Shown: positions 33,581 through 43,106, numbered from the stretch's first letter. The stretch is 64,000 bases of DNA from Geodermatophilus nigrescens (GCF_900129495.1 NZ_FQVX01000002.1:930001-994000), one strand, 5' to 3'. The notes: generated by a model not told the origin, from the sequence alone. Made by a program: numbers and translations.

Positions 33581-36328
33581 TCAGTCGCGCATGCGGCGGG
33601 GGCCGGGCTCGACGCGGGCGGTCGGCGGGCCGACGCGCACGGTGCCGCCGGCGACGACCAGTGACCGGCCGCCGTGCCAGGGGTTGGCCGGCCCGGCGAT
33701 CACCGGCGACAGCGTCAGGCCCAGCACCTCGGGCAGGTCGTCGGCCAGCCGGGCCACCCGCAGCAGCAGGTCCTCCAGCGCGGCGACGTCGACCGGCTCC
33801 GCGCCGCGCCAGCCGTCGAGCAGCGGCCACGCCCGTGGCGCGCGGACCAGCTCGGCGGCGTCGAGGTCGGTGAGCGGCAAGGTGCGGTAGGCGCGGTCGC
33901 CGAGCAGCTCCGTGGCCACGCCGCCGAGACCGAAGCTGACCAGGGCGCCGAACGACGGGTCGTCGACGATCTCCACCACCGTGGCCACCCCGGGGGCGGC
34001 CATCTCCTGCACGATCACCGGGTCGCCGGCGGGGATGGCGTCGAACGCGGCCCGCACGGCGGCGGCGTCGCCGAGGTCGAGGCGCACCCCGCCGAGGTCG
34101 GTGCGGTGCCGCAACCACGGCGCCGTCGACTTGAGCACCACCGGGTAGCCGATCGCGTCGGCGGCGGCCGCCGCCTCGTCCGCGGTCGTGGCGGTGCGGG
34201 TGCCCAGCAGCGGCACCCCGTAGGCGGCCAGCAGCGCGAGCACCTCGTCGTCGGTGAGCGGGCGCCCGCCCGGTGACTCGGCGAGCGCGCCGCGCACCAC
34301 CGAGCGCGCCCGGTCGACGTCGACCTCGGGCAGGTCGGGCACCGTGCCCACCGGGCGGCGCCGCCAGCGGGCGTACTCGGCGACGCGGGCCAGGGCGATG
34401 ACCGCCCGCTCGGGCGTCGCGTAGGACGGCACCGAGCCGCGGGCGGGCATGCCGTCGGCGTCGGGGACGGTGAGCTCGGGGAGCAGGCCCTCGGCGGAGA
34501 GGAAGGTGCCGAGCACCGGCTTGTCCGAGCCGAGGGAGACCTCGCGCAGCGCCCGGCCGTAGGCCTCCGGCGACGTGCGCACCAGCGGCGGGAGGAACAC
34601 CGCGACGACGGCGTCGACCCCGTCGTCGTCGACGGCCTCCTGCAGGGCGGCGCGGAACGCCTCGGGGCTGCCCGCGGTGCCGATGTCGACCGGCGCCTCG
34701 TGGGCGAGCGCCAGCCCTTGGTCGAGGACGGCGTCGGCCACGAGCACGCCCAGGGCGGTGGAGTTGCCGACGACGGCGACCCGGTCGCCGGGCGGCAGCG
34801 GCTGGTGGGCCAGCAGCATGCCGACCTCGAACAGCTGGGCGACGGTCTCCACGCGGATGACGCCGGCCGAGGCGAACAGGGCGGCCACCGACTGCTCGGG
34901 CACCGACACCGAGGTGCCGGCCAGGCCCGGCGTGAGCCCGCCGTGCCGGCCGCTCTTCACCGCGACCACCGGCTTGGTGCGGCCGACGCTGCGCGCGAGC
35001 CGGGCGAACTTGCGCGGGTTGCCGAAGCTCTCCAGGTGCAGCAGCACCACCTCGGTGCCGGGGTCGGTGGCCCAGTACTGCAGCAGGTCGTTGCCGCTGA
35101 CGTCGGCGCGGTTGCCCGCCGAGATGAAGCTGGACAGGCCGATGTTGCGGCTGCGCGCCCGCTCGAGCAGGGCCACGCCGAGCGCGCCGGACTGGGCGAA
35201 GAACCCGACCCGGCCGCGGCCGGGCACCTGCGGGGCGAGGCTCGCGTCGAGCCGGATCGCCGGGTCGGTGTTGACGATGCCCAGGCAGTTGGGGCCGACG
35301 ACGCGCATGCCCGAGGCGCGCGCCGCGGCCACCAGCGCCCGCTCCGCCGCCCGCCCCTCCGGCCCGGTCTCGCCGAACCCGCCGGAGATGACCACCAGCC
35401 CGCGGACCCGCTTGCGCCGGCAGGCCTCGACCACGCCCGCGACCTCGTCGGCGGGGACGGCGACGACGGCGAGGTCGACGTCGCCGGGGATGGCCTCGAT
35501 GGACGCGTAGGCCGGGACGCCGCGGACGTGCCGGGCGTTCGGGTTGACCGGGTAGACCGGCCCGTCGAAGCGGTAGTCGAGCAGGTTGCGCAGGACGAGG
35601 TTGCCGATCTTGGCCTCGTCGTTGCTGGCGCCCACGACGGCGACCGACCGCGGCGTGAGCAGCCGGGCGATCGAGCGGGACTCGCTGCGCTGCTCGCGCT
35701 CGTAGGCCACCGCGAGCGAGGTCTCGGTGGGCGCGATCGGGAAGGTCAGGTGCACGACGCCGTCCTCGTAGGAGCGGCGGGGCTGGTAGCCGGCGTCGAG
35801 GAAGACCCGCACCATCCGGCTGTTCTGCGCGAGCACCTCGGCGACGAAGGTGGTGATCCCGCGCTCGCGGGCGGCGGCGGCCAGGTGCTCGAGCAGCACC
35901 GACCCGAGCCCGCGGCCCTGGTGGGCGTCCTCGATGAGGAAGGCGACCTCGGCCTCTGTGGTGCCCGGGTACCGGTCGTAGCGGCCGACGCCGACGAGCG
36001 CGTCGCCGAGCAGCAGGACGAAGGCCACCCGGTCGACGTGGTCGACGTGGGTGAAGCGGTGCAGGTCCTTCTCCGACAGCCGCTTCATCGGCCCGAAGAA
36101 CCGGTAGTAGCGGGTCTGGTCGGAGCTGCGGTCCATCAGCCCGGTCAGCCCCTCGGCGTCCTCCGGGCAGATCGGGCGCAGGTGCACCGTGCCGCCGTCG
36201 GCGGCGATGATGTCGGCCTCCCAGTGCGCCGGGGGCAGCGGCGCGGGCCGCTCCTGCTCCGGCGCGGGCCCCGTCCCCGTCACCGCGGTCCCCGTCGCGG
36301 CATCCCCCGTCGTCCGCGGCTCAGTCAC
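33581..36328 (-). CDS. GNAT acetyltransferase fused to ADP-forming acyl-CoA synthetase (Pat-like)
   Basis: 915 residues. A GNAT domain at about 40-205 (AFLIEDAHQGRGLGSVLLEH, acetyl-CoA binding) is followed by a CoA-binding domain (VAVVGASNDEAKIGN), a succinyl-CoA-ligase-like domain with the phospho-His region (GRVGFFAQSGALGVALLE) and a C-terminal ATP-grasp domain (PVVLKSTAPWLRHRTDLGG). Such fusions act as protein lysine acyltransferases that can silence acyl-CoA synthetases. The GTG start overlaps the acuC stop by 8 nt, so it is coupled to its likely antagonist. Confidence 0.9.
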   Translation of the reverse strand: MTEPRTTGDAATGTAVTGTGPAPEQERPAPLPPAHWEADIIAADGGTVHLRPICPEDAEGLTGLMDRSSDQTRYYRFFGPMKRLSEKDLHRFTHVDHVDRVAFVLLLGDALVGVGRYDRYPGTTEAEVAFLIEDAHQGRGLGSVLLEHLAAAARERGITTFVAEVLAQNSRMVRVFLDAGYQPRRSYEDGVVHLTFPIAPTETSLAVAYEREQRSESRSIARLLTPRSVAVVGASNDEAKIGNLVLRNLLDYRFDGPVYPVNPNARHVRGVPAYASIEAIPGDVDLAVVAVPADEVAGVVEACRRKRVRGLVVISGGFGETGPEGRAAERALVAAARASGMRVVGPNCLGIVNTDPAIRLDASLAPQVPGRGRVGFFAQSGALGVALLERARSRNIGLSSFISAGNRADVSGNDLLQYWATDPGTEVVLLHLESFGNPRKFARLARSVGRTKPVVAVKSGRHGGLTPGLAGTSVSVPEQSVAALFASAGVIRVETVAQLFEVGMLLAHQPLPPGDRVAVVGNSTALGVLVADAVLDQGLALAHEAPVDIGTAGSPEAFRAALQEAVDDDGVDAVVAVFLPPLVRTSPEAYGRALREVSLGSDKPVLGTFLSAEGLLPELTVPDADGMPARGSVPSYATPERAVIALARVAEYARWRRRPVGTVPDLPEVDVDRARSVVRGALAESPGGRPLTDDEVLALLAAYGVPLLGTRTATTADEAAAAADAIGYPVVLKSTAPWLRHRTDLGGVRLDLGDAAAVRAAFDAIPAGDPVIVQEMAAPGVATVVEIVDDPSFGALVSFGLGGVATELLGDRAYRTLPLTDLDAAELVRAPRAWPLLDGWRGAEPVDVAALEDLLLRVARLADDLPEVLGLTLSPVIAGPANPWHGGRSLVVAGGTVRVGPPTARVEPGPRRMRD

Positions 36329-37502
36329 GGGGGTCGTCCGGGTCGAGGCCGAACAGCGGGTAGGACGCCTTGCGGCTGCGGGCGATGGCGCGGTCGACGC
36401 GGGACTCGGTGAACGGGTCCCAGGCGGAGAAGCCGGTGTAGCCGCCCTCGGTCATGTGCGTGGGCGGCCGGGCGCGCAGCCCGCGGGCGACGACGTCGTC
36501 GCGCCAGGACTGCGGGATCGCCGTGACCGGGTCCAGCCGCTCCCCCGCCGCCTCCGCGAGCAGGTGCGTCCAGGCCCGCGGCACGCAGCGCACCAGCCCG
36601 TAGCCGCCCCCGCCGAGGGCGATCCAGCGGCCGTCGCAGAGCTCGTGGGCGAGGTCGTGCACGGCCCGGTAGCTGGCGCGCTGGCCGTCGACGGTGAGCG
36701 CGAGGTCGGCGAGCGGGTCCTCGTGGTGGGCGTCGCAGCCGCACTGGGTGACCAGGATCTGCGGCGCGAAGGCGCGCAGCACCCCCGGGACGACGGCGTG
36801 GAAGGCGCGCAGCCAGGAGGAGTCGTCGGTGCCGTTGGGGACCGCGATGTTCACCGCGCTGCCCAGCGCCTTGTCGGGGTCGCCGGTCTCCTCGGGGTAG
36901 CCGGTACCCGGCCAGAGGGTGAGCGGGGTCTGGTGGATGCTCACGGTCAGCACCCGCGGGTCGTCGTAGAACGCCGCCTGGACGCCGTCGCCGTGGTGCA
37001 CGTCGAGGTCGACGTAGGCGATCCGCTCGTAGCCCTGGCCGAGCAGCCAGGCGATGGCGATCGCGGCGTCGTTGAAGACGCAGAAGCCCGACGCCCGGTC
37101 GCGCATGGCGTGGTGCAGGCCGCCGGCGATGTTGACCGCGTGCTGCGCCCGGCCGGTGTGCACCAGCTCGGCGGCCTGCACGCTGCCGCCGGCGATGAGC
37201 GCCGCGGCCTCGTACATGCCCTCGAAGACGGGGTTGTCGGTGGTGCCCAGGCCGTAGCGCTCGTCGGGGTCGGTGGGCGCGCGCCGCACCGCCTCGAGGA
37301 AGTCGGCGTCGTGGACCAGGGTGAGCAGGTCCTCCCCCGCGGGCTGCGGCCGCACCACCTCCACCCGCGGGGTGGAGAGCACGCCGAGGCCGTCGGCCAG
37401 GCGCATGGTCAGGTCCAGCCGCACCGGGTGCAGCGGGTGGTCGCCGCCCATGGTGTAGCCGAGCAGCGCGTCGTCCCAGACGACGGCCACCGAGTCGCTC
37501 AC
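36321..37502 (-). CDS. acuC: acetoin utilisation/histone-deacetylase-like protein
   Basis: 393 residues, class I zinc-dependent deacetylase fold. Catalytic features are visible: GGLHHAMRDRASGFCVFNDA (active-site His pair), VDLDVHHGDGVQ (zinc Asp and His), SIHQTPLTLWPGTG and LGGGGY (transition-state Tyr). It removes acetyl groups from lysines, in Bacillus from acetyl-CoA synthetase. GTG start with AGGAGGG. First gene of a two-gene operon with the acyltransferase fusion. Confidence 0.92.
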   Translation of the reverse strand: MSDSVAVVWDDALLGYTMGGDHPLHPVRLDLTMRLADGLGVLSTPRVEVVRPQPAGEDLLTLVHDADFLEAVRRAPTDPDERYGLGTTDNPVFEGMYEAAALIAGGSVQAAELVHTGRAQHAVNIAGGLHHAMRDRASGFCVFNDAAIAIAWLLGQGYERIAYVDLDVHHGDGVQAAFYDDPRVLTVSIHQTPLTLWPGTGYPEETGDPDKALGSAVNIAVPNGTDDSSWLRAFHAVVPGVLRAFAPQILVTQCGCDAHHEDPLADLALTVDGQRASYRAVHDLAHELCDGRWIALGGGGYGLVRCVPRAWTHLLAEAAGERLDPVTAIPQSWRDDVVARGLRARPPTHMTEGGYTGFSAWDPFTESRVDRAIARSRKASYPLFGLDPDDPRD

Positions 37503-37742
37503 GGGCCCTCCTGTCGACGTCGGGACCCGCCGCCGGGACGCCGTCGTCCCGGGGTCGTCCCCGGTCCGGACGCTACCGCCGGTGCCCGGGGGCCGCGCTC
37601 CCCGCGCCTCCCCCGCGGCCCCGGGTGTGGGACCGGCCGCCTCCGCCGTGACCTGCGCCGCGTCGCCCGCGGCACCACCGCGGAGGACCCGGGCGGGGTG
37701 GCACGGGGCCCGTAGGATCGGCACCGACACGGAGGAGTGCCT

Positions 37743-38450
37743 GTGAACGACCTCATCGACACCACGGAGATGTACCTCCGCACGATCTTCGAGCTGGAGG
37801 AGGAGGGGATCGTCCCGCTGCGGGCCCGCATCGCCGAGCGCCTCCACCAGAGCGGACCCACGGTCAGCCAGACGGTCGCGCGCATGGAGCGCGACGGGCT
37901 GCTCACCGTGGAGGGCGACCGCCACCTGCAGCTCTCGGAGACCGGGCGGGCGCTGGCCACCGCGGTCATGCGCAAGCACCGGCTGGCCGAGTGCCTGCTC
38001 GTCGACGTCATCGGCCTGGACTACGCCGACGTCCACGAGGAGGCCTGCCGCTGGGAGCACGTCATGAGCGAGGCGGTGGAGCGCAAGCTGCTCAGCCTGC
38101 TCGGCAACCCGACGGTCTCGCCCTTCGGCAACCCGATCCCCGGCCTCGACGCGCTGGGCGGGGAGACCTCCGCCGTGCTCGACGCCCTCACGCTGCTGTC
38201 CACGACGGCCACGGCCGACGGCCGCCGGGTGACCATCCGGCGGATCAGCGAGCAGCTGCAGGAGGACGGCGAGATGCTGCGCCGGCTGGCCGACCTCGGC
38301 GTACGCCCGGGCGCCACGGTGGTCGCCCGCTCGGCGAACGGCACGGTCACCGTCGACGACCACCCGCTGCCGCACGGCGTCGCGCAGCACCTGTTCGTCG
38401 CCGCGCTCGACGAGGACCTGACCCCGGCGGAGGCCGCGGCCCAGCTCTGA
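37743..38450 (+). CDS. ideR: iron-dependent repressor IdeR/DtxR
   Basis: 235 residues: N-terminal winged helix, dimerisation and metal domain, and C-terminal SH3-like domain. Starting at GTG 37743 the metal ligands fall on the exact IdeR numbers: Met10, Cys102, Glu105, His106 for site one and His79, Glu83, His98 for site two. GGAGGA lies 6 nt upstream and TAGGAT (37713-37718) is a fitting -10 box. It represses iron uptake genes when iron is plentiful; one iron box occurs in this window at 30419. Divergent from acuC. Confidence 0.95.
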   Translation: MNDLIDTTEMYLRTIFELEEEGIVPLRARIAERLHQSGPTVSQTVARMERDGLLTVEGDRHLQLSETGRALATAVMRKHRLAECLLVDVIGLDYADVHEEACRWEHVMSEAVERKLLSLLGNPTVSPFGNPIPGLDALGGETSAVLDALTLLSTTATADGRRVTIRRISEQLQEDGEMLRRLADLGVRPGATVVARSANGTVTVDDHPLPHGVAQHLFVAALDEDLTPAEAAAQL

Positions 38451-38452
38451 GC

Positions 38453-38525
38453 AAGGACCCCGCTGCCCCCCACGCCTCGCACGCTCGGCACGGGTCCCTG
38501 CAGCGCGGCCGTTCCAGCACCTCAC
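38453..38525 (+). repeat. dispersed gene-end repeat, copy B
   Basis: Begins AAGGACCCCGCTGCC 3 nt after the ideR stop and ends GGCCGTTCCAGCACCTCACC. CGCTGC near the start pairs with GCAGCG near the end. Confidence 0.85.
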
Positions 38526-38526
38526 C

Positions 38527-38566
38527 AGCGCCCGGTCCCTCCGCTCCGGCGGAGGGGCCGGGCGCT
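38527..38566 (+). terminator. hairpin after ideR and repeat copy B
   Basis: An 18-bp stem (38527-38544 with 38549-38566, one G-T pair) and a TCCG loop directly after the repeat. Confidence 0.8.
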
Positions 38567-38627
38567 GCTCGTTACGGTGGGGCACCGCGTCCGCCAGCGT
38601 CCGCGACCACCCCCGCGAGGAGCCCCG

Positions 38628-40721
38628 GTGAGCCAGCCCGAACCCCCGACCGACGAGCCCGGCGCCACCGCGGAGCACCAGCCCGCGACCCCGTTCGAGC
38701 GGCTCGCCGACTTCATGGCGATCCCGCGGGTCGGCGGCCTGGCACTGTCGGCCGACGGCACGCGCCTCGCGGTGTCGGTGCAGACCCTGGACCCCGAGCG
38801 GAAGAAGTGGCAGTCGGCGCTGTGGGAGGTCGACCCGGCCGGGCAGCGCGCCCCGCGGCGGCTGACCCGCAGCGCGCCCGGGGAGTCCGCGCCCGCCTTC
38901 GCGCCCGACGGCACGCTGCTGTTCGTCTCCGCCCGCCCCGACCCCGCCGCCGGCCCGGACGCCGGTGACCCGAAGCCGGCGCTGTGGGCGCTGCCCCCCG
39001 GCGGCGGGGAGGCCCGCCCGGTGGTGACCCGGCCCGGCGGCGTGAGCGGTTTCGCCGTCGCCGCCGACAGCGGCGACGTCGTCGTCGTGTCCTCCACCTC
39101 GCCCGGGGCCGCGGACGCGGAGGACGACGAGGCCCGGCGCAAGGCCCGGCGCGACGCCGGGGTGTCGGCGATCCTGCACGACAGCTACCCGGTGCGGTAC
39201 TGGGACGCCGACCTCGGCCCGGCCGCGCCGCACCTGTTCTGGGCCGGCGCGCTGCCGGCGGAGGACGCCGCCGGCGAGACGCCCGCCCCGGTCGAGCTGC
39301 GCGACCTGACGCCCGACGCCGCCCCGCCGATCGGCGCCGGCGAGTCGGTGACCCTGTCCCCCGACGGGACGCTGGCGCTCCGGCACGAGCAGGTGCCCGA
39401 CGGCCCGGCCGGCCGGCGCACCCGCCTGGTGGCCGTCGACACCGCCACCGGGGAGAGCCGGGTGCTGGTCGACGACCCGCTCGCCGACGTCTACTCCGGT
39501 GCCTTCTCCCCCGACGGCACCAGTGTGGTCTGCGTGCGCGAGTCGCTGACCACCTACGCCGAGCCACCGGACTACACACTGCTCCTCGTCGAGGCCGCCA
39601 CCGGCTCGGCCCGCGAGCTGACCGGGGGCTTCGACCGCTGGCCCAGCGCACCGCAGTTCGCCGCCGACGGCACCGCCGTCTACTTCCTCGCCGACGACGA
39701 CGGCCGGCACGCGCTGTTCCGCGTCGAGGTCGGCGGAGGGGCCCCGGTGCGGCTGACCACCGACGGCGCCTACAGCGACCTGCAGGTGGCCCGCGACGGC
39801 AGCGCCCTCTACGCCCTGCGCTCGGCCTACGACGAGCCGCCGGTGCCCGTGCGCCTGGACCCCGTGGCGACCGGGCAGCACCCCGACCCGCTGCCCGCCC
39901 CGGGCGCCGTCGGCCCGCTGCCGGGCACCCTGACCGAGGTCCGCACCACCGCCGCCGACGGGGCCGAGGTCCAGTCCTGGCTGGTGCTCCCCGAGGGCGC
40001 CTCCGCCGAGGACCCGGCGCCGCTGCTGCTGTGGATCCACGGCGGCCCGCTGATGAGCTGGAACTCGTGGTCGTGGCGCTGGTGCCCGTGGGTGCTCGCC
40101 GCCCGCGGCTACGCCGTGCTGCTGCCGAACCCGGCGCTGTCGCAGGGCTTCGGCCAGGACTTCGTCCGCCGCGGCTGGGGCGAGTGGGGCGGCGCGCCCT
40201 ACACCGACCTCATGGCCGCGGTGGACGCCGCGCTCGAGCGCCCGGACCTCGACGCCGACCGCACCGCGGCGATGGGCGGCTCGTTCGGCGGCTACATGGC
40301 CAACTGGGTGGCCACCCAGACCGACCGGTTCCGGGCGATCGTCACCCACGCCAGCCTGTGGGACCTCGACAGCTTCGTGGGCACCACCGACGCCGCCTAC
40401 TACTGGGAGCGGGAGTGGGGCGACCCGCTGGCCACCCCCAAGCGCTACGAGCAGAACTCGCCGCACCGCTTCGCCGACGCCATCCGGACGCCCATGCTGG
40501 TCATCCACGGCGACAAGGACTACCGCGTGCCGATCGGCGAGGGGCTGCGCCTCTGGTACGACCTGCAGAAGCGCGGCGTGCCCTCGCGGTTCCTGTACTT
40601 CCCCGACGAGAACCACTGGGTGCTCACCCCCGGCAACGCGACGGTCTGGTACGAGACGGTGATCGCCTTCCTGGCCGAGCACGTCCTCGGCGAGGAGTGG
40701 CGCCGGCCCGAGCTGGTCTGA
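38628..40721 (+). CDS. S9 family prolyl-oligopeptidase-like serine peptidase
   Basis: 697 residues. An N-terminal seven-bladed beta-propeller (WD40/TolB-like repeats ending in ALSADGTRLA, AFAPDG, TLSPDGTLA and similar) is followed by an alpha/beta-hydrolase domain from about 450. The triad is visible: Ser in GGSFGGYMANW, Asp in HGDKDYRVP, His in DENHWV. It probably cleaves short peptides in the cytoplasm; no signal peptide is seen. GTG start with GAGGAG 7 nt upstream. Ends at repeat copy C. Confidence 0.92.
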   Translation: MSQPEPPTDEPGATAEHQPATPFERLADFMAIPRVGGLALSADGTRLAVSVQTLDPERKKWQSALWEVDPAGQRAPRRLTRSAPGESAPAFAPDGTLLFVSARPDPAAGPDAGDPKPALWALPPGGGEARPVVTRPGGVSGFAVAADSGDVVVVSSTSPGAADAEDDEARRKARRDAGVSAILHDSYPVRYWDADLGPAAPHLFWAGALPAEDAAGETPAPVELRDLTPDAAPPIGAGESVTLSPDGTLALRHEQVPDGPAGRRTRLVAVDTATGESRVLVDDPLADVYSGAFSPDGTSVVCVRESLTTYAEPPDYTLLLVEAATGSARELTGGFDRWPSAPQFAADGTAVYFLADDDGRHALFRVEVGGGAPVRLTTDGAYSDLQVARDGSALYALRSAYDEPPVPVRLDPVATGQHPDPLPAPGAVGPLPGTLTEVRTTAADGAEVQSWLVLPEGASAEDPAPLLLWIHGGPLMSWNSWSWRWCPWVLAARGYAVLLPNPALSQGFGQDFVRRGWGEWGGAPYTDLMAAVDAALERPDLDADRTAAMGGSFGGYMANWVATQTDRFRAIVTHASLWDLDSFVGTTDAAYYWEREWGDPLATPKRYEQNSPHRFADAIRTPMLVIHGDKDYRVPIGEGLRLWYDLQKRGVPSRFLYFPDENHWVLTPGNATVWYETVIAFLAEHVLGEEWRRPELV

Positions 40722-40723
40722 CG

Positions 40724-40796
40724 AAGGACCCCCCTCTCCCCCGACCTCGCTCCGCTCGGCCGGGGCCCCTGAGGGCGGCCGTTCCAGCACGTCACC
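40724..40796 (+). repeat. dispersed gene-end repeat, copy C
   Basis: Begins AAGGACC 2 nt after the S9 peptidase stop and ends GGCCGTTCCAGCACGTCACC. The stop codon of the convergent DUF4192 gene (TGA on the minus strand) lies within that end, as with BrkB and suhB at copies D and F. Confidence 0.85.
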
Positions 40797-41877
40797 AGCA
40801 GGCCGCGACCGTGCGGGTGATCAGCGCCCGCAGGTCGGCCGGCGGGAGGCAGTTGTCGAGTCCCTCGGCGAGGAGCTGGGGCAGGTGCGCGTCCGGGTCG
40901 GCTGAGATCGCCCGCTCCAGCGCCACGTTGGCCATCGCGCCGTCGCCGCGCAACCAGGCGCTGACGGCCAGCAGCGTGGCCGGAGCGCCGTCGAGCGGCA
41001 CGGGCGCGCGGCGGGTGCACTCGGTCCACAGCACCTCGGCGGCCGCGGCGTCGTCGCCGAGCGCGAGGGCCAGCGCCCGGTCGCGGACGGCGGGGACGGT
41101 CAGCGCCCACAGCACGGCGGCCACCTGCGCGTCGGGCAGCCGGGTGCCGGCGGTGTCGGGTCCGGGCCGGCAGGCGGCCGCTGCCCCGGCCACGGCGGCG
41201 TCGCCCTCCGCGGCGACCGCGGCGATGCCCCGGGCGCGCAGCCGCTGCGCGTGCGCTCGCCCGGCGCTCAGGCAGGCGTCGGCCATGGCCGCGGCGGCAG
41301 GGCCGTCGGGGGCGACGATCCGGGCGGCCAGGGCGGCGCGATCGGCGGCGAGCACCGCGCCACCGGCGACCGCGGCGGCGGCGAGCGGGCTGTCGCCGTC
41401 GGGGACCGGGGTGCCGGCGCCCGGCGCGCAGCAGGGGTACGGGCAGTCGTAGTCCCACCACCGGCCGCCGCGGACCAGCAGCGCCTCGCGCACGGGCACG
41501 TCGCGCGCGTCGAGGGCCAGCACCACCTCGTGCACGACGTCGCGGTGCGGCAGCTCGGGCCAGGCCTCGAGGGAGCCGTCGTCCGCGGGCGGGACGGGCA
41601 GCGCGCCGACGTCGGGGGCCTCGGACACGACGGCGAGCAGCACCGCGGCAGGGTCGTCGGTGACGACCTTGGTGGCCAGGGTGCGGGCCAGGGACGCCGC
41701 GGCGTACGGCGGCGGGAGGTCGGCGCGCACGGTCAGGCCGACGCGGCTGCCGCCGGGCCCGCGGAGGCTGACCAGCACGAGCGACTCGGCGGGGCGGAAG
41801 CCCAGCAGGTGCGGGAGGGCCGCGGCGACCTCACCGGTGTCGCCGAGCCGGATGACGGGGATCGGGGGTTCGTCCAC
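40792..41877 (-). CDS. DUF4192 protein
   Basis: 361 residues, rich in Ala. Contains the DUF4192 start IPVIRLGDTGEVAAALPHLLGFRPAESLV in shortened form here (LLGFRPAESLVLVSLRG) and the DYDCPYPCCAPG Cys motif near the middle. Actinobacterial family of unknown function. GTG 41877 is supported by CAGGGT 7 nt upstream; an in-frame GTG at 41907 lies upstream of that box. The stop codon is inside repeat copy C. Confidence 0.85.
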   Translation of the reverse strand: MDEPPIPVIRLGDTGEVAAALPHLLGFRPAESLVLVSLRGPGGSRVGLTVRADLPPPYAAASLARTLATKVVTDDPAAVLLAVVSEAPDVGALPVPPADDGSLEAWPELPHRDVVHEVVLALDARDVPVREALLVRGGRWWDYDCPYPCCAPGAGTPVPDGDSPLAAAAVAGGAVLAADRAALAARIVAPDGPAAAAMADACLSAGRAHAQRLRARGIAAVAAEGDAAVAGAAAACRPGPDTAGTRLPDAQVAAVLWALTVPAVRDRALALALGDDAAAAEVLWTECTRRAPVPLDGAPATLLAVSAWLRGDGAMANVALERAISADPDAHLPQLLAEGLDNCLPPADLRALITRTVAACW

Positions 41878-41884
41878 CCGGCCG

Positions 41885-41890
41885 ACCCTG
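41885..41890 (-). promoter_or_regulatory. -10 box of the DUF4192 gene
   Basis: CAGGGT on the minus strand, 7 nt before the GTG at 41877. Confidence 0.5.
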
Positions 41891-41970
41891 GGGCGCGGGC
41901 AGTGCACGCGGGCCCGGCCCGGCCGAGCTGTGGACCGGGCGGCCCCTGTGGACGGCCCGGCCGCGGACCG

Positions 41971-42750
41971 TCAGTCCAATGCGTCGGCCTGGACCCGGAA
42001 GGCCTCCTCGAGCAGGCCCGCGAAGCCGGCCTGGTCCAGGGGCCCGCCGGCGACGCTCGTGCTCACCAGCACCAGGGCCCGCTCGCCGTCCTGGGCCGCC
42101 CCGATCAGCGCGGGGACGGTGATCTGCTGGCCGTCCGGGCCGGCGACGGTCGTGGTGACGGAGAAGCCGGCGGCGCCGTCGCCGAGGTCGGGCACGTCGA
42201 GCGCGGCGTACTGCACGGAGACCGTGCCGATCTGCGGCGACGTCGCCTGGATCGCCTCGCAGCCCGCGGGCGGCCCCTGGAAGCCGGACAGCGCGTCCGC
42301 GGCCGGGCCGCCGGTCACCAGCGCCTCCACCGTGGTCGTCGTGCCCACCGTGGCGACCTGCGCGGCGACGTCGTCGTAGGCGTCGAAGGACGGCTGGCTC
42401 TGCTGGAACGCCTCGGCGCACTCCGGCGGGGTCACCTGCAGCCCCTCCAGGGAACCCGCCGACAGCGCGGCGCCCTGCTCGAGCTGCTCCTGCCCGACCG
42501 GGACGACCTGCGCGCCCGGGCCGAACGCCTCGGCCGGCAGCAGGCCCGCGGCGAGGTCGGCGCCGCCCGGGTCGGAGGAGCCCGCCGACCCGGACGACGA
42601 GGGCGCCGAGGAGGACGGCGACGCGGACGACGAGGGGCCTGCGCCCGAGGCCGGTGACGCGGTGCCCGCGACGTCCTGCCCCCCGCACCCGGCCAGCAGC
42701 AGGGCGGTGAGGGCGGCTCCGGCGAGGACGGGAGGACGGCGTGCGCGCAT
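41971..42750 (-). CDS. secreted lipoprotein with sensor-like domain
   Basis: 259 residues. The signal peptide ends in a clear lipobox (LLLAGC, Cys at 22), followed by a Ser/Pro/Gly linker of about 45 residues and a folded domain with two Cys (PPECAEAF, PAGCEAI) resembling the extracellular sensor domains of mycobacterial PknH and related lipoproteins. Ligand unknown. ATG start with TAGCGT 7 nt upstream, so the mRNA is probably leaderless. Single gene. Confidence 0.8.
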   Translation of the reverse strand: MRARRPPVLAGAALTALLLAGCGGQDVAGTASPASGAGPSSSASPSSSAPSSSGSAGSSDPGGADLAAGLLPAEAFGPGAQVVPVGQEQLEQGAALSAGSLEGLQVTPPECAEAFQQSQPSFDAYDDVAAQVATVGTTTTVEALVTGGPAADALSGFQGPPAGCEAIQATSPQIGTVSVQYAALDVPDLGDGAAGFSVTTTVAGPDGQQITVPALIGAAQDGERALVLVSTSVAGGPLDQAGFAGLLEEAFRVQADALD

Positions 42751-42757
42751 GGGCCGG

Positions 42758-42763
42758 ACGCTA
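42758..42763 (-). promoter_or_regulatory. -10 box of the lipoprotein gene
   Basis: TAGCGT on the minus strand, 7 nt before the ATG at 42750. Confidence 0.55.
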
Positions 42764-42805
42764 ACCGCGGCCCGGCAGACGCGCAGGTCACCCCGCCCGT
42801 ACGGG

Positions 42806-43099
42806 TCAGACCTCGTACTGGACGGCGCTGCGCGCGGCGAGGAACGGGCGGACGTGCTCGGCGATGACCTCGAGGTGCACCGGGTCGGTCGCGTAGCGGC
42901 GGAACGCCTCGGCGTCGGGGAAGTCGGCGACGAGGATCGTCTGCGCGTTGCCCTCGACCAGGCCGGCGTCGGGCGCGACGGTGAAGGCCAGCGACCCCGG
43001 CACCTGCTCGGGCAGGCGGCGCAGGGCGGCGACGGTCCGCGCGCGGCGGTCGGCGTCGGCGGCGTCGGACCAGGTGAAGTGCACGACGTGTCGGATCAC
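42806..43099 (-). CDS. Dabb family stress-responsive A/B-barrel protein
   Basis: 97 residues with the dimeric alpha/beta-barrel pattern: IRHVVHFTW at the start, LPEQVPGSLAFTVAPDAG, and HLEVIAEHVRPFL near the end. Function not defined for most members. GTG start with CAGGGT 7 nt upstream. Divergent from the glycosyltransferase operon, 53 bp away. Confidence 0.87.
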   Translation of the reverse strand: MIRHVVHFTWSDAADADRRARTVAALRRLPEQVPGSLAFTVAPDAGLVEGNAQTILVADFPDAEAFRRYATDPVHLEVIAEHVRPFLAARSAVQYEV

Positions 43100-43106
43100 G
43101 GGCCCC

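Noticed and set aside
36321..40790. An open frame of almost 1,490 codons on the minus strand, spanning acuC, the region antisense to ideR and the S9 peptidase
   Set aside because: Only its last 394 codons are a real gene (acuC). The rest is an artefact of high GC content: it is antisense to ideR and to the peptidase, which have complete domains and catalytic residues.
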